From Arthrobacter sp. MN05-02 (GTDB taxonomy: Bacteria > Actinomycetota > Actinomycetes > Actinomycetales > Micrococcaceae), in assembly GCA_004001285.1 (NCBI GenBank), contig AP018697.1:868001-932000 (forward strand): a stretch of 64,000 nt of DNA, written 5' to 3'. Shown one piece after another: positions 25,656 to 34,521 of the stretch (positions within the stretch are counted from its first letter, which is position 1; the number at the start of each line of letters is the position of its first letter). The position numbers and the translations under genes were made by a program. The notes under the pieces were generated by a model. It searched no databases, was not told the origin of the DNA, and was given only the letters and a program-made list of their open reading frames with translations.

Positions 25656-26396
25656 ATGGATGAGGCGTTGGGCTTCCTGCCCGGATCGGATGCCAGGAGC
25701 CTGCTCGAGAACCTGCTGGTGGTCAGCGCCGGCCTCGACGAGTTCCTCGACGGGCTCGTGGGTGCCGCAGCGGCCGTGCTCTCGGACGGGCACGCCGAGA
25801 TCATGACCAGCGTGACGCTCCTGCGCCCGCGGAGCAGGGCCACCATAGCGAGCAGCTGCCAGACGGCCCGCCGCCTCGCGGACATCCAGTACCGGTTCGA
25901 CGACGGACCCTGCATGAGGGCGGCGGCCACGGGCCGGACGGTCGATGTGCAGGACTTCGCCGCCGACGGCACGTTCCCGCTCTACGGCTCCGCGGCCCTG
26001 CAGCGCGGCATCCGCTCGGGTCTCGGTGTCCCGGTCCGGTTGGACGGGCCGGAGACGGCCGCGGTCGACTACTGTTCCCGCCGGCCGGGAGCGTTCCCCG
26101 CGGAGAAGGTGGAGCTGGCCGAACACTTCGCCGCGGAGGCCTCCACGCCCCTGCGCCTGGCTCTTCGCCTCGCGCGCCTCACGGAGCGGGCGGAACACCT
26201 CGCCGCGGCCATGGAGTCACGCACCACGATCGACATCGCGGCGGGCGTCATCATGGCGCAGAACCGGTGCAGCCAGGAGGAGGCGATCGAGATCATGCGG
26301 TCGGCCTCGAGCTCCCGCAACACGAAGCTCCGCGACCTCGCATCGAAGGTCCTCACGAGCACGGTCGACGCGTCGGTCAGCACGCACTTCGACTGA
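25656..26396 (+). CDS. GAF-ANTAR domain protein (2 of 3)
   Basis: The ATG at 25656 has AAGGGGG 6-8 bp upstream; the frame extends back to 25476 without one. The 246-residue protein has a GAF domain (ADIQYRFDDGPCMRAAATGRT; ETAAVDYCSRRPGAFP) and a C-terminal ANTAR domain (AMESRTTIDIAAGVIMAQNRCSQEEAIEIMRSA). A TAGCAT hexamer at 25571-25576 may be its -10. It ends 26 bp from the convergent third member. Confidence 0.9.
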   Translation: MDEALGFLPGSDARSLLENLLVVSAGLDEFLDGLVGAAAAVLSDGHAEIMTSVTLLRPRSRATIASSCQTARRLADIQYRFDDGPCMRAAATGRTVDVQDFAADGTFPLYGSAALQRGIRSGLGVPVRLDGPETAAVDYCSRRPGAFPAEKVELAEHFAAEASTPLRLALRLARLTERAEHLAAAMESRTTIDIAAGVIMAQNRCSQEEAIEIMRSASSSRNTKLRDLASKVLTSTVDASVSTHFD

Positions 26397-26422
26397 ATGC
26401 CGGCACGGCCGGTGCGGGCCGG

Positions 26423-27133
26423 TCAGGAGTCTCGGGTAGCGGAGTCGACGACGCGCTCGGCGACCAGCCGGAGCTTCATGTTCCGGCTGCTGGCGGCCCG
26501 CTGCAGGATCGCCATGGCGTCGGCCTGGGAGCACTTGTTCTGGAACATGATGATCCCGACCGCGGTGTTGATGGTCTGTCGGGAGGCGAGCGCGGCCTCC
26601 AGGTTGTGGTTCTCGTCGTCCGCCGACGCTGCCCGCACGGCGAACCGCAGCGACGACGACGCCGCCTCGGCCAGCGCTTCGGCAGCCTTGATGCTTGCCG
26701 AAGGGAAGGCATCGGGCCGGGCGGAGTACAGATTGAGAGCCGCACGTCCACTGTCCTCCAGGGCGAACGAGACACCCAGGATCGATCGGACCCTGCGGGT
26801 GTCGAGCCGCTCGAGGTAAACAGGCCAGCGCGCGTCCAGGACGGTGTCCGGACAGTACACCGAGCTCTCCGTCATGGCGGCCTCGAGGCACGGGCCCTCG
26901 TGGAAACGATTCTGGAACTCGTCGGCCTGCCGGGCGACGGCGTCGCTCGCTGCCAGGGTGCCGGCCTTCCGACGCCGGACGAGCGTGACGGCACAGGACA
27001 CGGGGGCCGCTCCGGAGAGCCGGTGCGCAGCCATGACGGCGAACTCGTCGAGGAACTCCTGGATACCCGCTGTCTCGGTCAGGAGGGAGAACAGCTCGTC
27101 ATTGACGTCGCTCAGTACTTCCTGCTCGGTCAC
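26423..27133 (-). CDS. GAF-ANTAR domain protein (3 of 3)
   Basis: The GTG at 27133 has GAGGGAAG 6 bp upstream and is preferred to the GTG at 27175. The 236-residue protein has GAF (ADEFQNRFHEGPCLEAAM; ALNLYSARPDAFPSAS) and ANTAR (ALASRQTINTAVGIIMFQNKCSQADAMAILQRA) domains. The ANTAR C-terminus (SSRNMKLRLVAERV) is very close to that of member 2 (SSRNTKLRDLASKV), suggesting local duplication. Confidence 0.9.
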   Translation of the reverse strand: MTEQEVLSDVNDELFSLLTETAGIQEFLDEFAVMAAHRLSGAAPVSCAVTLVRRRKAGTLAASDAVARQADEFQNRFHEGPCLEAAMTESSVYCPDTVLDARWPVYLERLDTRRVRSILGVSFALEDSGRAALNLYSARPDAFPSASIKAAEALAEAASSSLRFAVRAASADDENHNLEAALASRQTINTAVGIIMFQNKCSQADAMAILQRAASSRNMKLRLVAERVVDSATRDS

Positions 27134-27210
27134 AGCTCTTCCCTCGGCCTGGCGGATACTCCTGATCTCGGTCACATCCTACGCCGTTGCCCGAGCGGCG
27201 GAGGAGTCGC

Positions 27211-28122
27211 TCAGGCGTTCAGGGCACGGACCTGTGCCGATGCGGCCTCCTCCGCCTTCGTCGCCTTCGCGAGGACGACGTCGGCGGACGCCGCCTCCCG
27301 ATCGAGGGCAGCCGCCTCGGCGTCGACGTCGGCGATCTCCCGGCGGAGGGCATCGAGGCGCTCCTCGAGATCCTCGATGGAGGCCGTCAGCCCGTCGCGC
27401 CGCACCACGAGACGCCGGGACTTCTGCTGCAGCCCCGCTGCGGTCTCCTCGGCCGCCCTCCGTGCGTCCTGTGCGGCCGCGAGCCGCGCGTCGGCTTCCT
27501 TCCGTCGGTGTGCGGGGACCGCCGTCGGCTCCGACGTCCGGCGCCCCGGGCCAGCGACGCCCGGATCGGTCGGGATGCCGTCGTCCGGTGCCGTCGCTTC
27601 CCCGGCCGCGGGTGGGGTGAAGGGGCCGGCCACCGCGCTCTCCAGGTCCACGGGATCCCAGCCGGTGGCCTCGAGCGTCCGGACGAGTCGGCCGGTGAGC
27701 ACCGCCGCAGCCGCCGCGGGATCCGCGAGGGCGGCCCGCAGGGTCTGCTCGACGCCGGGCAGGGCTGCGGTTCCGACGTTCTGCCCGAGCTCGGCGGCGG
27801 CATCGAGGGACTGCCGCGCGACGGCGGTGAGGAGGCGCTGGCGCTGCTGGCCCAGCGCGTGCAGCTGCGCACGGTCGAGGCTGTCCTGTGCCTCCCTGAG
27901 CGAGGCGCCGAGCTCGAGCACCTGCTCCACCTCGTTCCGCCGGCGATCGACGAGGACGTTGACGAGCCAGGCCGCCGCCGCCGGCTTGGGCAGTCCCTGC
28001 AGCGCCGCAGCGAGGTCGTTGGCGCCCTCCCGTCTCGCCTGCTTCGCCGCGGTGTTGCGTGCCTCCGTGAATCGATCGAGCGGCAGGACGTACAGGGCTT
28101 CTGCCTGTTCCAGCAGGTCCAT
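27211..28122 (-). CDS. Coiled-coil protein of unknown function
   Basis: I do not recognise a named family. The 303-residue protein starts with ALYVLPLDRFTEARNTAAKQ, has a Pro-rich middle (about 170-205) and a long C-terminal coiled coil (DARLAAAQDARRAAEETAAG to the end). It has no signal peptide or membrane helix. The ATG at 28122 has AAAGGAC 10 bp upstream. Proteins with this N-terminal pattern are found in other actinobacteria, but I know of no function. Confidence 0.75.
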   Translation of the reverse strand: MDLLEQAEALYVLPLDRFTEARNTAAKQARREGANDLAAALQGLPKPAAAAWLVNVLVDRRRNEVEQVLELGASLREAQDSLDRAQLHALGQQRQRLLTAVARQSLDAAAELGQNVGTAALPGVEQTLRAALADPAAAAAVLTGRLVRTLEATGWDPVDLESAVAGPFTPPAAGEATAPDDGIPTDPGVAGPGRRTSEPTAVPAHRRKEADARLAAAQDARRAAEETAAGLQQKSRRLVVRRDGLTASIEDLEERLDALRREIADVDAEAAALDREAASADVVLAKATKAEEAASAQVRALNA

Positions 28123-28197
28123 GGGGCTGCGGTGTCCTTTCGCGGTGCTCGCTACGGCCGGATCGCGGGTTCGGAATCTCCCCGGGGAGCACGCCCG

Positions 28198-28203
28198 ATT
28201 ATA
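28198..28203 (-). promoter_or_regulatory. TATAAT -10 for the coiled-coil gene
   Basis: A perfect TATAAT on the minus strand lies about 75 bp before the ATG at 28122. The -35 region (TGTCGC at 17 bp) is poor. Confidence 0.4.
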
Positions 28204-28320
28204 GGCATCGGACATCGGCGGCGACAGGGGAGCGCGCTCCTGTTCCCGACGGCGGCCGGCGGGTAGAGATGGGAGGGGTGCCATTCCGGCGCCGCCCCCG
28301 ACCCGCCCCAGGGAGACCCC

Positions 28321-29130
28321 GTGTACACCTCGGTTGCAGACCAGACCACCGAACAGCTCGGAGGGCCGCTCAGCGTGCTCGTCCGGCAGAAGCGGGACCA
28401 CGTGAAGCTGAACGCGCTGCTCGAGCAGCTGCGCGGGACCTCCGGGGAGACCCAGGCCGATGTGCTGCTCGACATCTACCGCCTGGTGTTCCCCCATGCG
28501 TTCGCGGAGGAATCCGTCCTCTGGCCCGTGATGCGTAGGGTCCTGCCCGACGGCGGTGAGCTCACGCTGGAGGTGGAGCGCGAGCACCAGGAGGTCAACG
28601 AGCTGGTGCAGAAGCTCGAAGGACTCCCGGACGGCTCCGCCGAACGGACGGATGTCCTCGGGCGTCTCGCCGAGGTGCTCGACGACGACGTCCGGGACGA
28701 GGAGGACTCCCTCTTCCCCCGGCTGCAGGCCCGGGTCTCCCGCCGTGAGCTGCAGGTGCTCGGTGTCCTGTGGGAGGTGGTGCGGCGCATCGCGCCGACG
28801 CGGGCCCACCCCGTGGTGGCCCGGCGCCCGCCCGGGAACGTCGTCGCCGCCCTGCCGCTGTCCGTCCTCGATCGGGGACGCGATGCCGTGGATCATGCGC
28901 TGCTCGGCGCTCCCGAAAGCCTCGTCCCCGCGCTGCACCGGATCAGTGCGGCACTGGCGCGGACCTCGCATGCCGTCGAGCTGCTGCCGATCATGCGCTC
29001 CGGCGAGGACCCGTCCACGCGGTACGTCGCCGGCAGGCCGCCGTTCCCCTGGGCCACCGTCCTCATCGGCCTCGCCGCGGTGGGGCTGATCGGCGCCGGG
29101 GCCCGGCGTGTCCTCCGGCGGGACGGGTAA
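28321..29130 (+). CDS. Hemerythrin HHE domain protein with C-terminal membrane helix
   Basis: The GTG at 28321 follows AGGGAGA. The 269-residue protein has an HHE four-helix domain (about 20-136) with likely iron ligands His27, His59, Glu63, His89 and Glu127. Where the family has the last His (ladHlryEE), this protein has Asp123 (DDDVRDEEDSLFP), so the di-iron site may be altered. A second helical region and one helix (WATVLIGLAAVGLIGAG) end it, placing the domain at the membrane. The role is probably oxygen, NO or redox sensing; this is inference. Confidence 0.82.
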   Translation: MYTSVADQTTEQLGGPLSVLVRQKRDHVKLNALLEQLRGTSGETQADVLLDIYRLVFPHAFAEESVLWPVMRRVLPDGGELTLEVEREHQEVNELVQKLEGLPDGSAERTDVLGRLAEVLDDDVRDEEDSLFPRLQARVSRRELQVLGVLWEVVRRIAPTRAHPVVARRPPGNVVAALPLSVLDRGRDAVDHALLGAPESLVPALHRISAALARTSHAVELLPIMRSGEDPSTRYVAGRPPFPWATVLIGLAAVGLIGAGARRVLRRDG

Positions 29131-29268
29131 TCCCTGCACGTGCCGGCCGTCCAGCCCGTCGGGGTCGCGGTGGCCCGTGGTGGCGCCGGGCGGGCGGGCG
29201 GTGTGTACTGGGTTCGTCGCGGATGCGTGGGCATGTCGCGGACCTGATGCACGGAAAGGACCCGCCCC

Positions 29269-29424
29269 ATGGAAGCACGATGCCCCAGCTGCGGATCGGC
29301 CCTGATCGAACTGAGCGAGGATCAATGGCCGGCGGAGGGACCCGTGCCGGACGGGACCCTCGCCGTCTTCCAGTGCGAGGAGAACCACAGGATCCTCGTG
29401 GGGGAGACGCAGGTCCAGGCGTAG
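29269..29424 (+). CDS. Small putative zinc-ribbon protein, 51 aa
   Basis: The ATG at 29269 has GGAAAGGA 8 bp upstream. The protein starts MEARCPSCGSALIELSED and ends with FQCEENHRILVGETQVQA. CPSC and CEENH could bind one zinc ion, like the small C2CH ribbons of actinobacteria. No partner is apparent. It is too short for many gene callers. Confidence 0.65.
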   Translation: MEARCPSCGSALIELSEDQWPAEGPVPDGTLAVFQCEENHRILVGETQVQA

Positions 29425-29467
29425 GCCGCGGTACCAGCGCCCCGAAGGTCGGAGGTGGCAGGCTGCC

Positions 29468-29701
29468 CTAGTCGCCGGTACCGCCGGCGTCCCGGATGAT
29501 GCGTGTCAGCTCGTCCCGCAGGGCCACTGCCTCGTCGACGGTGAGCTGCAGTCGGTCGCCCTGCTCCATCCAGCCCACGCTGATGGTCGGCCTGCCTCGA
29601 TCGTCGGGTGAGGGGGACAGCCCGACCGCCAGGGCCCGGCCCCCGGTCCGTGTCACGTCACCGACGATCAGTTCGCCGCCGTCGTCCTCTGCCACTGCCA
29701 T
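29468..29701 (-). CDS. Hypothetical protein, 77 aa
   Basis: The ATG at 29701 is preceded by GCAGGAGGAATC, a strong ribosome-binding site. The sequence has a beta-rich front (GELIVGDVTRTGGRALAVGL) and a helical end (TVDEAVALRDELTRIIRDAG). It is acidic and has no signal or membrane helix. No family recognised. The clear binding site and codon use support a real gene. Confidence 0.6.
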   Translation of the reverse strand: MAVAEDDGGELIVGDVTRTGGRALAVGLSPSPDDRGRPTISVGWMEQGDRLQLTVDEAVALRDELTRIIRDAGGTGD

Positions 29702-29803
29702 GATTCCTCCTGCCGCTCCTGTGCTGATCCTCCCATGCTGGCGGGGCGCGGACGGCGGTGTCCACTCCTTCTTCCACGCCGGGGCGCCGGACGCGGTCGG
29801 TGA

Positions 29804-30250
29804 CTAGCCGGCGTCCGCCGCACGGAGGGCGAGGTTGGGGTGCAGCAACTCGAAGCCCTCGTCGGTCAGTGCATTCCGGTCGATGTCGTCCGGCAGCAGC
29901 ACCGCTGTGGCCCTGCTGTCGCGGATCGTGGCGCCTGCGCTCCCGGGTGCGAGCGGGGCGCACTCCAGGCCGACCCCGATGCCCTCCTCGACGAGGAGGC
30001 AGACCACGTCGTCGCCGCCGGTGCCGGCCACCGGCCTGGCCGCGAAGTACTCGACACCGTCGCGTTCTGCGAGGAAGCGGGTGGTCGCGAGGTCGATGCC
30101 GTCCAGGTCCGTCCGGATGGTGAGGACGTCCTGGTCCGTCTGGTCCCGATCGAGGATGCCGAGAACCGGCCCGCCGCCGCACGCGGCCAGCCCGAGCAGC
30201 ACGCTGCAGGATGCTGCGACCAATGCCAGGCAGCGGGACATGCGGCGCAC
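29804..30250 (-). CDS. Putative lipoprotein, 148 aa
   Basis: The GTG at 30250 has GAGGAG 4 bp upstream; an ATG three codons later is possible. The signal (LALVAASCSVLLGLAAC, lipid Cys24) indicates a membrane-anchored lipoprotein. The mature part, with RFLAERDGVEYFAARP and ATIRDSRATAVLLPDD, is not recognised. Confidence 0.65.
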   Translation of the reverse strand: MRRMSRCLALVAASCSVLLGLAACGGGPVLGILDRDQTDQDVLTIRTDLDGIDLATTRFLAERDGVEYFAARPVAGTGGDDVVCLLVEEGIGVGLECAPLAPGSAGATIRDSRATAVLLPDDIDRNALTDEGFELLHPNLALRAADAG

Positions 30251-30309
30251 GGATCTCCTCGGGGCGGGATCAGGTCGGTGGGTGATGCTCCCAGCCTAGC
30301 GAACGCCCC

Positions 30310-30315
30310 TAGGCT
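30310..30315 (+). promoter_or_regulatory. -10 hexamer of a probable leaderless transcript (TAGGCT)
   Basis: TAGGCT ends 6 nt before the ATG of the SDR gene at 30322. Confidence 0.5.
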
Positions 30316-30321
30316 GGAGCC

Positions 30322-31134
30322 ATGGAGTCCACCCGAGCCCTGTCCGGGCGTACCTTCGTCGTCACCGGGGTGAGCCGACGCAGGGGCATCGGCTATGCGG
30401 TCGCGTCCCGCCTCGCGGGCATGGGCGCGAGCCTGTTCCTCCACCACTACGCGCCGCACGACACCGAGCAGCCGTGGGGCGCGGACGACGTCGACCTCGT
30501 CGTCGCGGGAGTCCGCGGCCTGTTGCAGGACGACGCGCGGCTCGCCCATGCGAGTATCGACCTCTCCCGGCCCGACGGCGGCGAACGGCTCATCGCGGAG
30601 GCACGCGACGCGCTCGGCCACCTCGACGGGCTCGTCTGCAACCACGCGAGGAGCGGGGGTGACGGCCGACTCGGCGACATCTCCTGGGAGGACCTCGACG
30701 CGCACTAGCAGGTCAACACGCGCGCCACGATCATGGCCACCAGGCACTTCGCGGACCAGCACGACGGCAGGAAGGGCGGCCGCGTCATCTGGCTGACGTC
30801 CGGGCAGGTCGCCGGTCCGATGCCCGGCGAGATCGCCTACGCCGCATCCAAGGCGGCGCTCGCCGGACTGACGGCGTCGGTCGCCGACGACCTCGTCGAC
30901 CGGCGCATCCTGCTCAACACCGTCAATCCCGGCCCCGTCAACACGGGGTACCTCGATGAGGACACCGCGGACCGGCCCGCCGAGGTGGTGCAGCAGGTCC
31001 TCCGGCACTGCCCGTCCGGGCGCTTCGGCGAGCCCGACGATCCGGCGCGGCTCATCGCCTGGCTGCTCGGGGACGAGGGCCGGTGGATGGTGGGCCAGAT
31101 CCTGAGTACGGAGGGCGGCTTCCGCCGCTGGTGA
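30322..31134 (+). pseudogene. Short-chain dehydrogenase/reductase interrupted by TAG
   Basis: Two halves are in one frame: 30322-30705 (GVSRRRGIGYAVASRLAGMG cofactor-binding turn, LDGLVCNHARSG) and codons from 30709 (QVNTRATIMATRHFA, then LTSGQ and YAASK, the catalytic Ser and Tyr-x-x-x-Lys). They are split by TAG at 30706-30708. Homologous SDRs usually have Trp in this position (HWxVN), so TGG to TAG is a single transition. Without the stop the protein would be 270 residues and complete. It is either an inactivated gene, a suppressed stop or a base error. Confidence 0.8.
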
Positions 31135-31188
31135 CCCGTACGGATCTCGGCGCCCGATGGCGCGGCGACCGGGGTGCGACCGGAACGA

Positions 31189-32109
31189 CTAGCGGATACC
31201 GCTCCGTGCCAGGCCCTGCACGAAGTACTTCTGGAACGCGAGGAACATGATGATGATCGGCGTGATGGAGACCAGCGCCAGGGCCATGATGGCGCCGTAG
31301 TCCGCCCCGTACTGGCCCCGGAGGTACAGGAGGCCGATCGGCAGCGTGAAGAGCTCGCTGTCCTTGAGGGCGATCAGCGGCCAGGCGAAGTCGTTCCACT
31401 GGTACATCACGGTGAGCAGGACCAGGACGGCGATGAGCGGCTTGCAGAGCGGCAGGATGATCTGCAGGAAGATCCGGAGGGTCCCGGCGCCGTCGACCTT
31501 TGCCGCTTCGATGAGCTCGTCCGGGATCGCGATGATGAACTGGCGGGCCAGGAAGATACCGAACGCCGACGCCGCCGACGGGAGGATGACGGCCCAGAAG
31601 GTCCCGTAGATGCCGAGCTGCGTCACGAGGCGGAACTGCGCCACCATCAGCACCTGGACCGGGATCATCATGGTGCTCAGGACGAGCAGGAAGATGGCGC
31701 CCTTGCCGCGGAAGTCCAGCTTGGCGAAGGCGTAGCCCGCGAGCAGGTTCACCGTGACGGTGATGACCGTGACGAACGCGGTGATGACCACGGAGTTCCC
31801 GAACCAGGTCGCCGTGGGGAAGCTGCCGAAGACGGTGCGGAAGTTGTCGAGGCTCCACGAGGACGGCCAGATGTGCAACTCACGACTGAAGACGTCGGAA
31901 TTCGGCGAGAAGGCGAGCGTGACCATCCAGTAGAGCGGGAACATCATCACCAGCCCGACGACGACCGCCGTGACCAGGCGGGCGGCCGCGGCCATCCGCT
32001 GGGCCGGCGGTACCTGCCTGATGCGCGGTACGAAGCCGCCCGGACCGTCGTGGATCCTCTCTGCGGCAGTGCGCGCGCCCTCGTCCTGGAGCGGGAGTGG
32101 TCGGGCCAT
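31189..32109 (-). CDS. ABC sugar transporter permease, MalG type
   Basis: This 306-residue permease has helices at LVTAVVVGLVMMFPLYWMVTLAF and after, and the coupling loop ELIEAAKVDGAGTLRIFLQI. It is the third gene of an ABC operon and starts 27 bp after the MalF-type stop. Arrangement and length match MalG/UgpE. The operon lacks an ATPase, as does the one at 995-5885. Confidence 0.9.
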   Translation of the reverse strand: MARPLPLQDEGARTAAERIHDGPGGFVPRIRQVPPAQRMAAAARLVTAVVVGLVMMFPLYWMVTLAFSPNSDVFSRELHIWPSSWSLDNFRTVFGSFPTATWFGNSVVITAFVTVITVTVNLLAGYAFAKLDFRGKGAIFLLVLSTMMIPVQVLMVAQFRLVTQLGIYGTFWAVILPSAASAFGIFLARQFIIAIPDELIEAAKVDGAGTLRIFLQIILPLCKPLIAVLVLLTVMYQWNDFAWPLIALKDSELFTLPIGLLYLRGQYGADYGAIMALALVSITPIIIMFLAFQKYFVQGLARSGIR

Positions 32110-32136
32110 GGGGTGTCCTGTCCTGGGGGTCCGGGG

Positions 32137-33105
32137 CTATCCGGCGGTGTCGCGGGAGCGGTTGCCGCGCCACTGGATCGCCGTGAAGAGGAGGGTGAGC
32201 AGGAAGATGACGATGCCGATCGCCGCCGCATAACTCTGGTCGCGCGTGACGAACCCGTTCTCGTAGGCATAGGTGACCAGCACCGACGTCGAGCGTCCCG
32301 GGCCCCCGCCGGTCATCACGAAGATCGTGTCGAAGACCTGGAAGGAGTAGATGACGTCCATGATCAGCAGGAAGAACGTCGACGGTCCCACGAGCGGCAC
32401 CGTCAGGTAGCGGAACTGCTGCCACGGGCCCGCTCCCTCGAGGCGTGCGGCCTCGTACAGCTCGGGGGAGATGCCCTGCAGGGCGGCCAGGTAGATGACC
32501 ATGTTGAAGCCGACACGGATCCACAGGGTCACGAGGATGATCGACGCGAACGCGGCCGACCCCTGTGACTGCCAGGGGATGGCGGCGAGCCCGCCTTCGC
32601 GCAGGAGCTTGTTGACGATCCCGGTGGCCTCGTCGAACAGCAGGACGCCCATCAGGGCCGTCGCCACGCCCGAGATGACCATGGGCAGGTAGATGAGGGT
32701 GCGGAACAGCCTCCGTCCGGGAAGGACGGAGTTCATGAGGACGGCGAGGCCCAGTCCGAGGGCGAGGCTGAGCGGCACCGTCAGGAGCGTGAAGGCCGCG
32801 GTGTTCAGGGCGGACTGCCAGAACGTGGGGTCTGCGACGAGGCGCTGGTAGTTCGCGAGACCTACCCATCCGCTGGCGCCGAAACCGCTGGATTCCTGGA
32901 AGCTGATCAGAAAGGCCCAGCCCAGCGGGAGGAACAGGAAGATCCCGAGCAGGAGGAGGTTCGGGCCGAGGAAGCCGTAGGAGGTCAGGGTGGCACGCTG
33001 CCGCGACGAGACCCGCCCGGTCCTGGCGGCATAGGTGGCGGCCGGGGAGGCCGGTGGATCGGTCCTGCCGGTCGGCCCCTCGCGCGCCGTGGTACCGGCG
33101 GACAT
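32137..33105 (-). CDS. ABC sugar transporter permease, MalF type
   Basis: The 322-residue permease has a hydrophilic N-terminal tail, then SYGFLGPNLLLLGIFLFLPLGW as the first helix. The coupling loop is ELYEAARLEGAGPWQQFRYL. Its ATG shares one base with the stop of the binding-protein gene (TGATG at 33105). Confidence 0.9.
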   Translation of the reverse strand: MSAGTTAREGPTGRTDPPASPAATYAARTGRVSSRQRATLTSYGFLGPNLLLLGIFLFLPLGWAFLISFQESSGFGASGWVGLANYQRLVADPTFWQSALNTAAFTLLTVPLSLALGLGLAVLMNSVLPGRRLFRTLIYLPMVISGVATALMGVLLFDEATGIVNKLLREGGLAAIPWQSQGSAAFASIILVTLWIRVGFNMVIYLAALQGISPELYEAARLEGAGPWQQFRYLTVPLVGPSTFFLLIMDVIYSFQVFDTIFVMTGGGPGRSTSVLVTYAYENGFVTRDQSYAAAIGIVIFLLTLLFTAIQWRGNRSRDTAG

Positions 33106-34415
33106 CAGCCGGCTGCCTCGTCGACTGCTGCCGCGATGTTGGCCAGCGTCTCCTCGACCGGCTGGCCCTGGACGAACGCGGCCTCCAGCTGGTCGCGGAG
33201 CTTCGGGTTGATGGTCGCCATGGCGGGGGAGGTGAGCTGCTGGACGTCACCCGGTGCGAGCGTCGTCGCCTGTTCCACGAAGATGCCCGCGATGTCGGGC
33301 CGCGTCTGGTAGTCGAGGTCGGCATCCACGAGGCTGGTCAGGGTGGGCAGCTCCATCGCGCGGGCACAGAAATCGGACATCTGGTCCGGTTGCGTCATGA
33401 ATTTCAGGAATTCCGCGGCGAGTTCGGGATTGCGTGCATTCTTCGTGGCCACGAGGGCGTTGCCACCGAGATCGCAGGCTCCTCGCTGATCGCGTGGCAG
33501 GTAGGTGGCGCCCCACTCGAAGTCGGTGATGGCCTCGTCGAGGCTCGGGAGCACGAAGTTGCCGACGAAGGCCATGGCCGTGGTACCGGCCGAGAAGGCG
33601 TTGTCGGCGTAGGTCGTGGACTTGACCGAGCTGCTCGGAGGCACCAGGCCGTCGGTGAAGAACCCCTGCGTGAACGCGAGGGCCTTCGCGCCGGCATCGG
33701 ACTCGATGGCGGACCCGGTCAGGTCCTCGTCGAAAAGGCGTCCCCCCGCCTGGAACAGCCAGCTCAGCCAGCGCGTGGACCCGCCCAGCTGCCAGTTGTA
33801 GACGAAGGGGAAGAGATCGTCGGGGAGGGAGCCACGGAGCTGCTCCGCGACCTGGCGGAACTCGTCCCAGGTCCAGGCCGAGTCGAGGCTGTCCGGGACA
33901 CTGCCGATCCCTGCCTGCTCGAAGAGGTCCGTGCGGTACACGACGGCCGAGGTGTCCGTCTGGTGGGGCACACCGTAGGGCTTGCCGTCGAACTGGACGG
34001 CCTGCCACATCGCGGGCAGGAACTCCTCCCCGGCCGCGGTGTCGAAATAGCTGCTGAGGTCGAGGAGCTGGTCCTGGCTGCTGTAGGCGCCGATGGTGCC
34101 GTAGTCCACGCGGAAGAGGTCCGGGGCCGTGCCGGCCTGCAGCTGCGCGTCGATGTTCGAGAAGATCTGTTCGTAGGGGACGAGGTCGAGCTCGACCTTC
34201 GTGCCCGAGTTCGCGGCCTCGAAGGCGGAGATGCCGCGGCGGAAACCCTCCTCCTCGGCGGGGCTGCCCCAGGTGGTGAACGTGAGGGTGTTCTCCCCGC
34301 CGTCGTCGCCGCCCGCCGACCCGCCGCCCCCCGAGAAGCCCGCACAGCCGTTGAGGGCCGCCGCCGCTGCGAGGAAGCCCGCACCACCGAGTATCTGCCG
34401 TCTGGAAATGGTCAT
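33105..34415 (-). CDS. ABC sugar transporter, solute-binding lipoprotein (Tat-type signal)
   Basis: The ATG at 34415 has AAGGCAGGACG upstream and starts a signal with SRRQILGGAGFLAAAAALNGC, a twin-arginine plus lipobox signal with lipid Cys24. The 436-residue protein has SBP family 1 features: TLTFTTWGSPAEEEGFRRGI, then FMTQPDQMSDFCARAMELPT. Its ligand is unknown. It leads an operon with two permeases; an amidohydrolase and an aldo/keto reductase lie upstream on the same strand and may process the same compound. Confidence 0.88.
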   Translation of the reverse strand: MTISRRQILGGAGFLAAAAALNGCAGFSGGGGSAGGDDGGENTLTFTTWGSPAEEEGFRRGISAFEAANSGTKVELDLVPYEQIFSNIDAQLQAGTAPDLFRVDYGTIGAYSSQDQLLDLSSYFDTAAGEEFLPAMWQAVQFDGKPYGVPHQTDTSAVVYRTDLFEQAGIGSVPDSLDSAWTWDEFRQVAEQLRGSLPDDLFPFVYNWQLGGSTRWLSWLFQAGGRLFDEDLTGSAIESDAGAKALAFTQGFFTDGLVPPSSSVKSTTYADNAFSAGTTAMAFVGNFVLPSLDEAITDFEWGATYLPRDQRGACDLGGNALVATKNARNPELAAEFLKFMTQPDQMSDFCARAMELPTLTSLVDADLDYQTRPDIAGIFVEQATTLAPGDVQQLTSPAMATINPKLRDQLEAAFVQGQPVEETLANIAAAVDEAAG

Positions 34416-34521
34416 CGTCCTGCCTTCCGAGTGCGCGTGGTCACAACGTACAGCACAGTGCCGACAGCGCACCCGCCCTTGCTGCTTGCGAAAAGGTGCG
34501 CTAGGGCCCAGCCATGATGAC

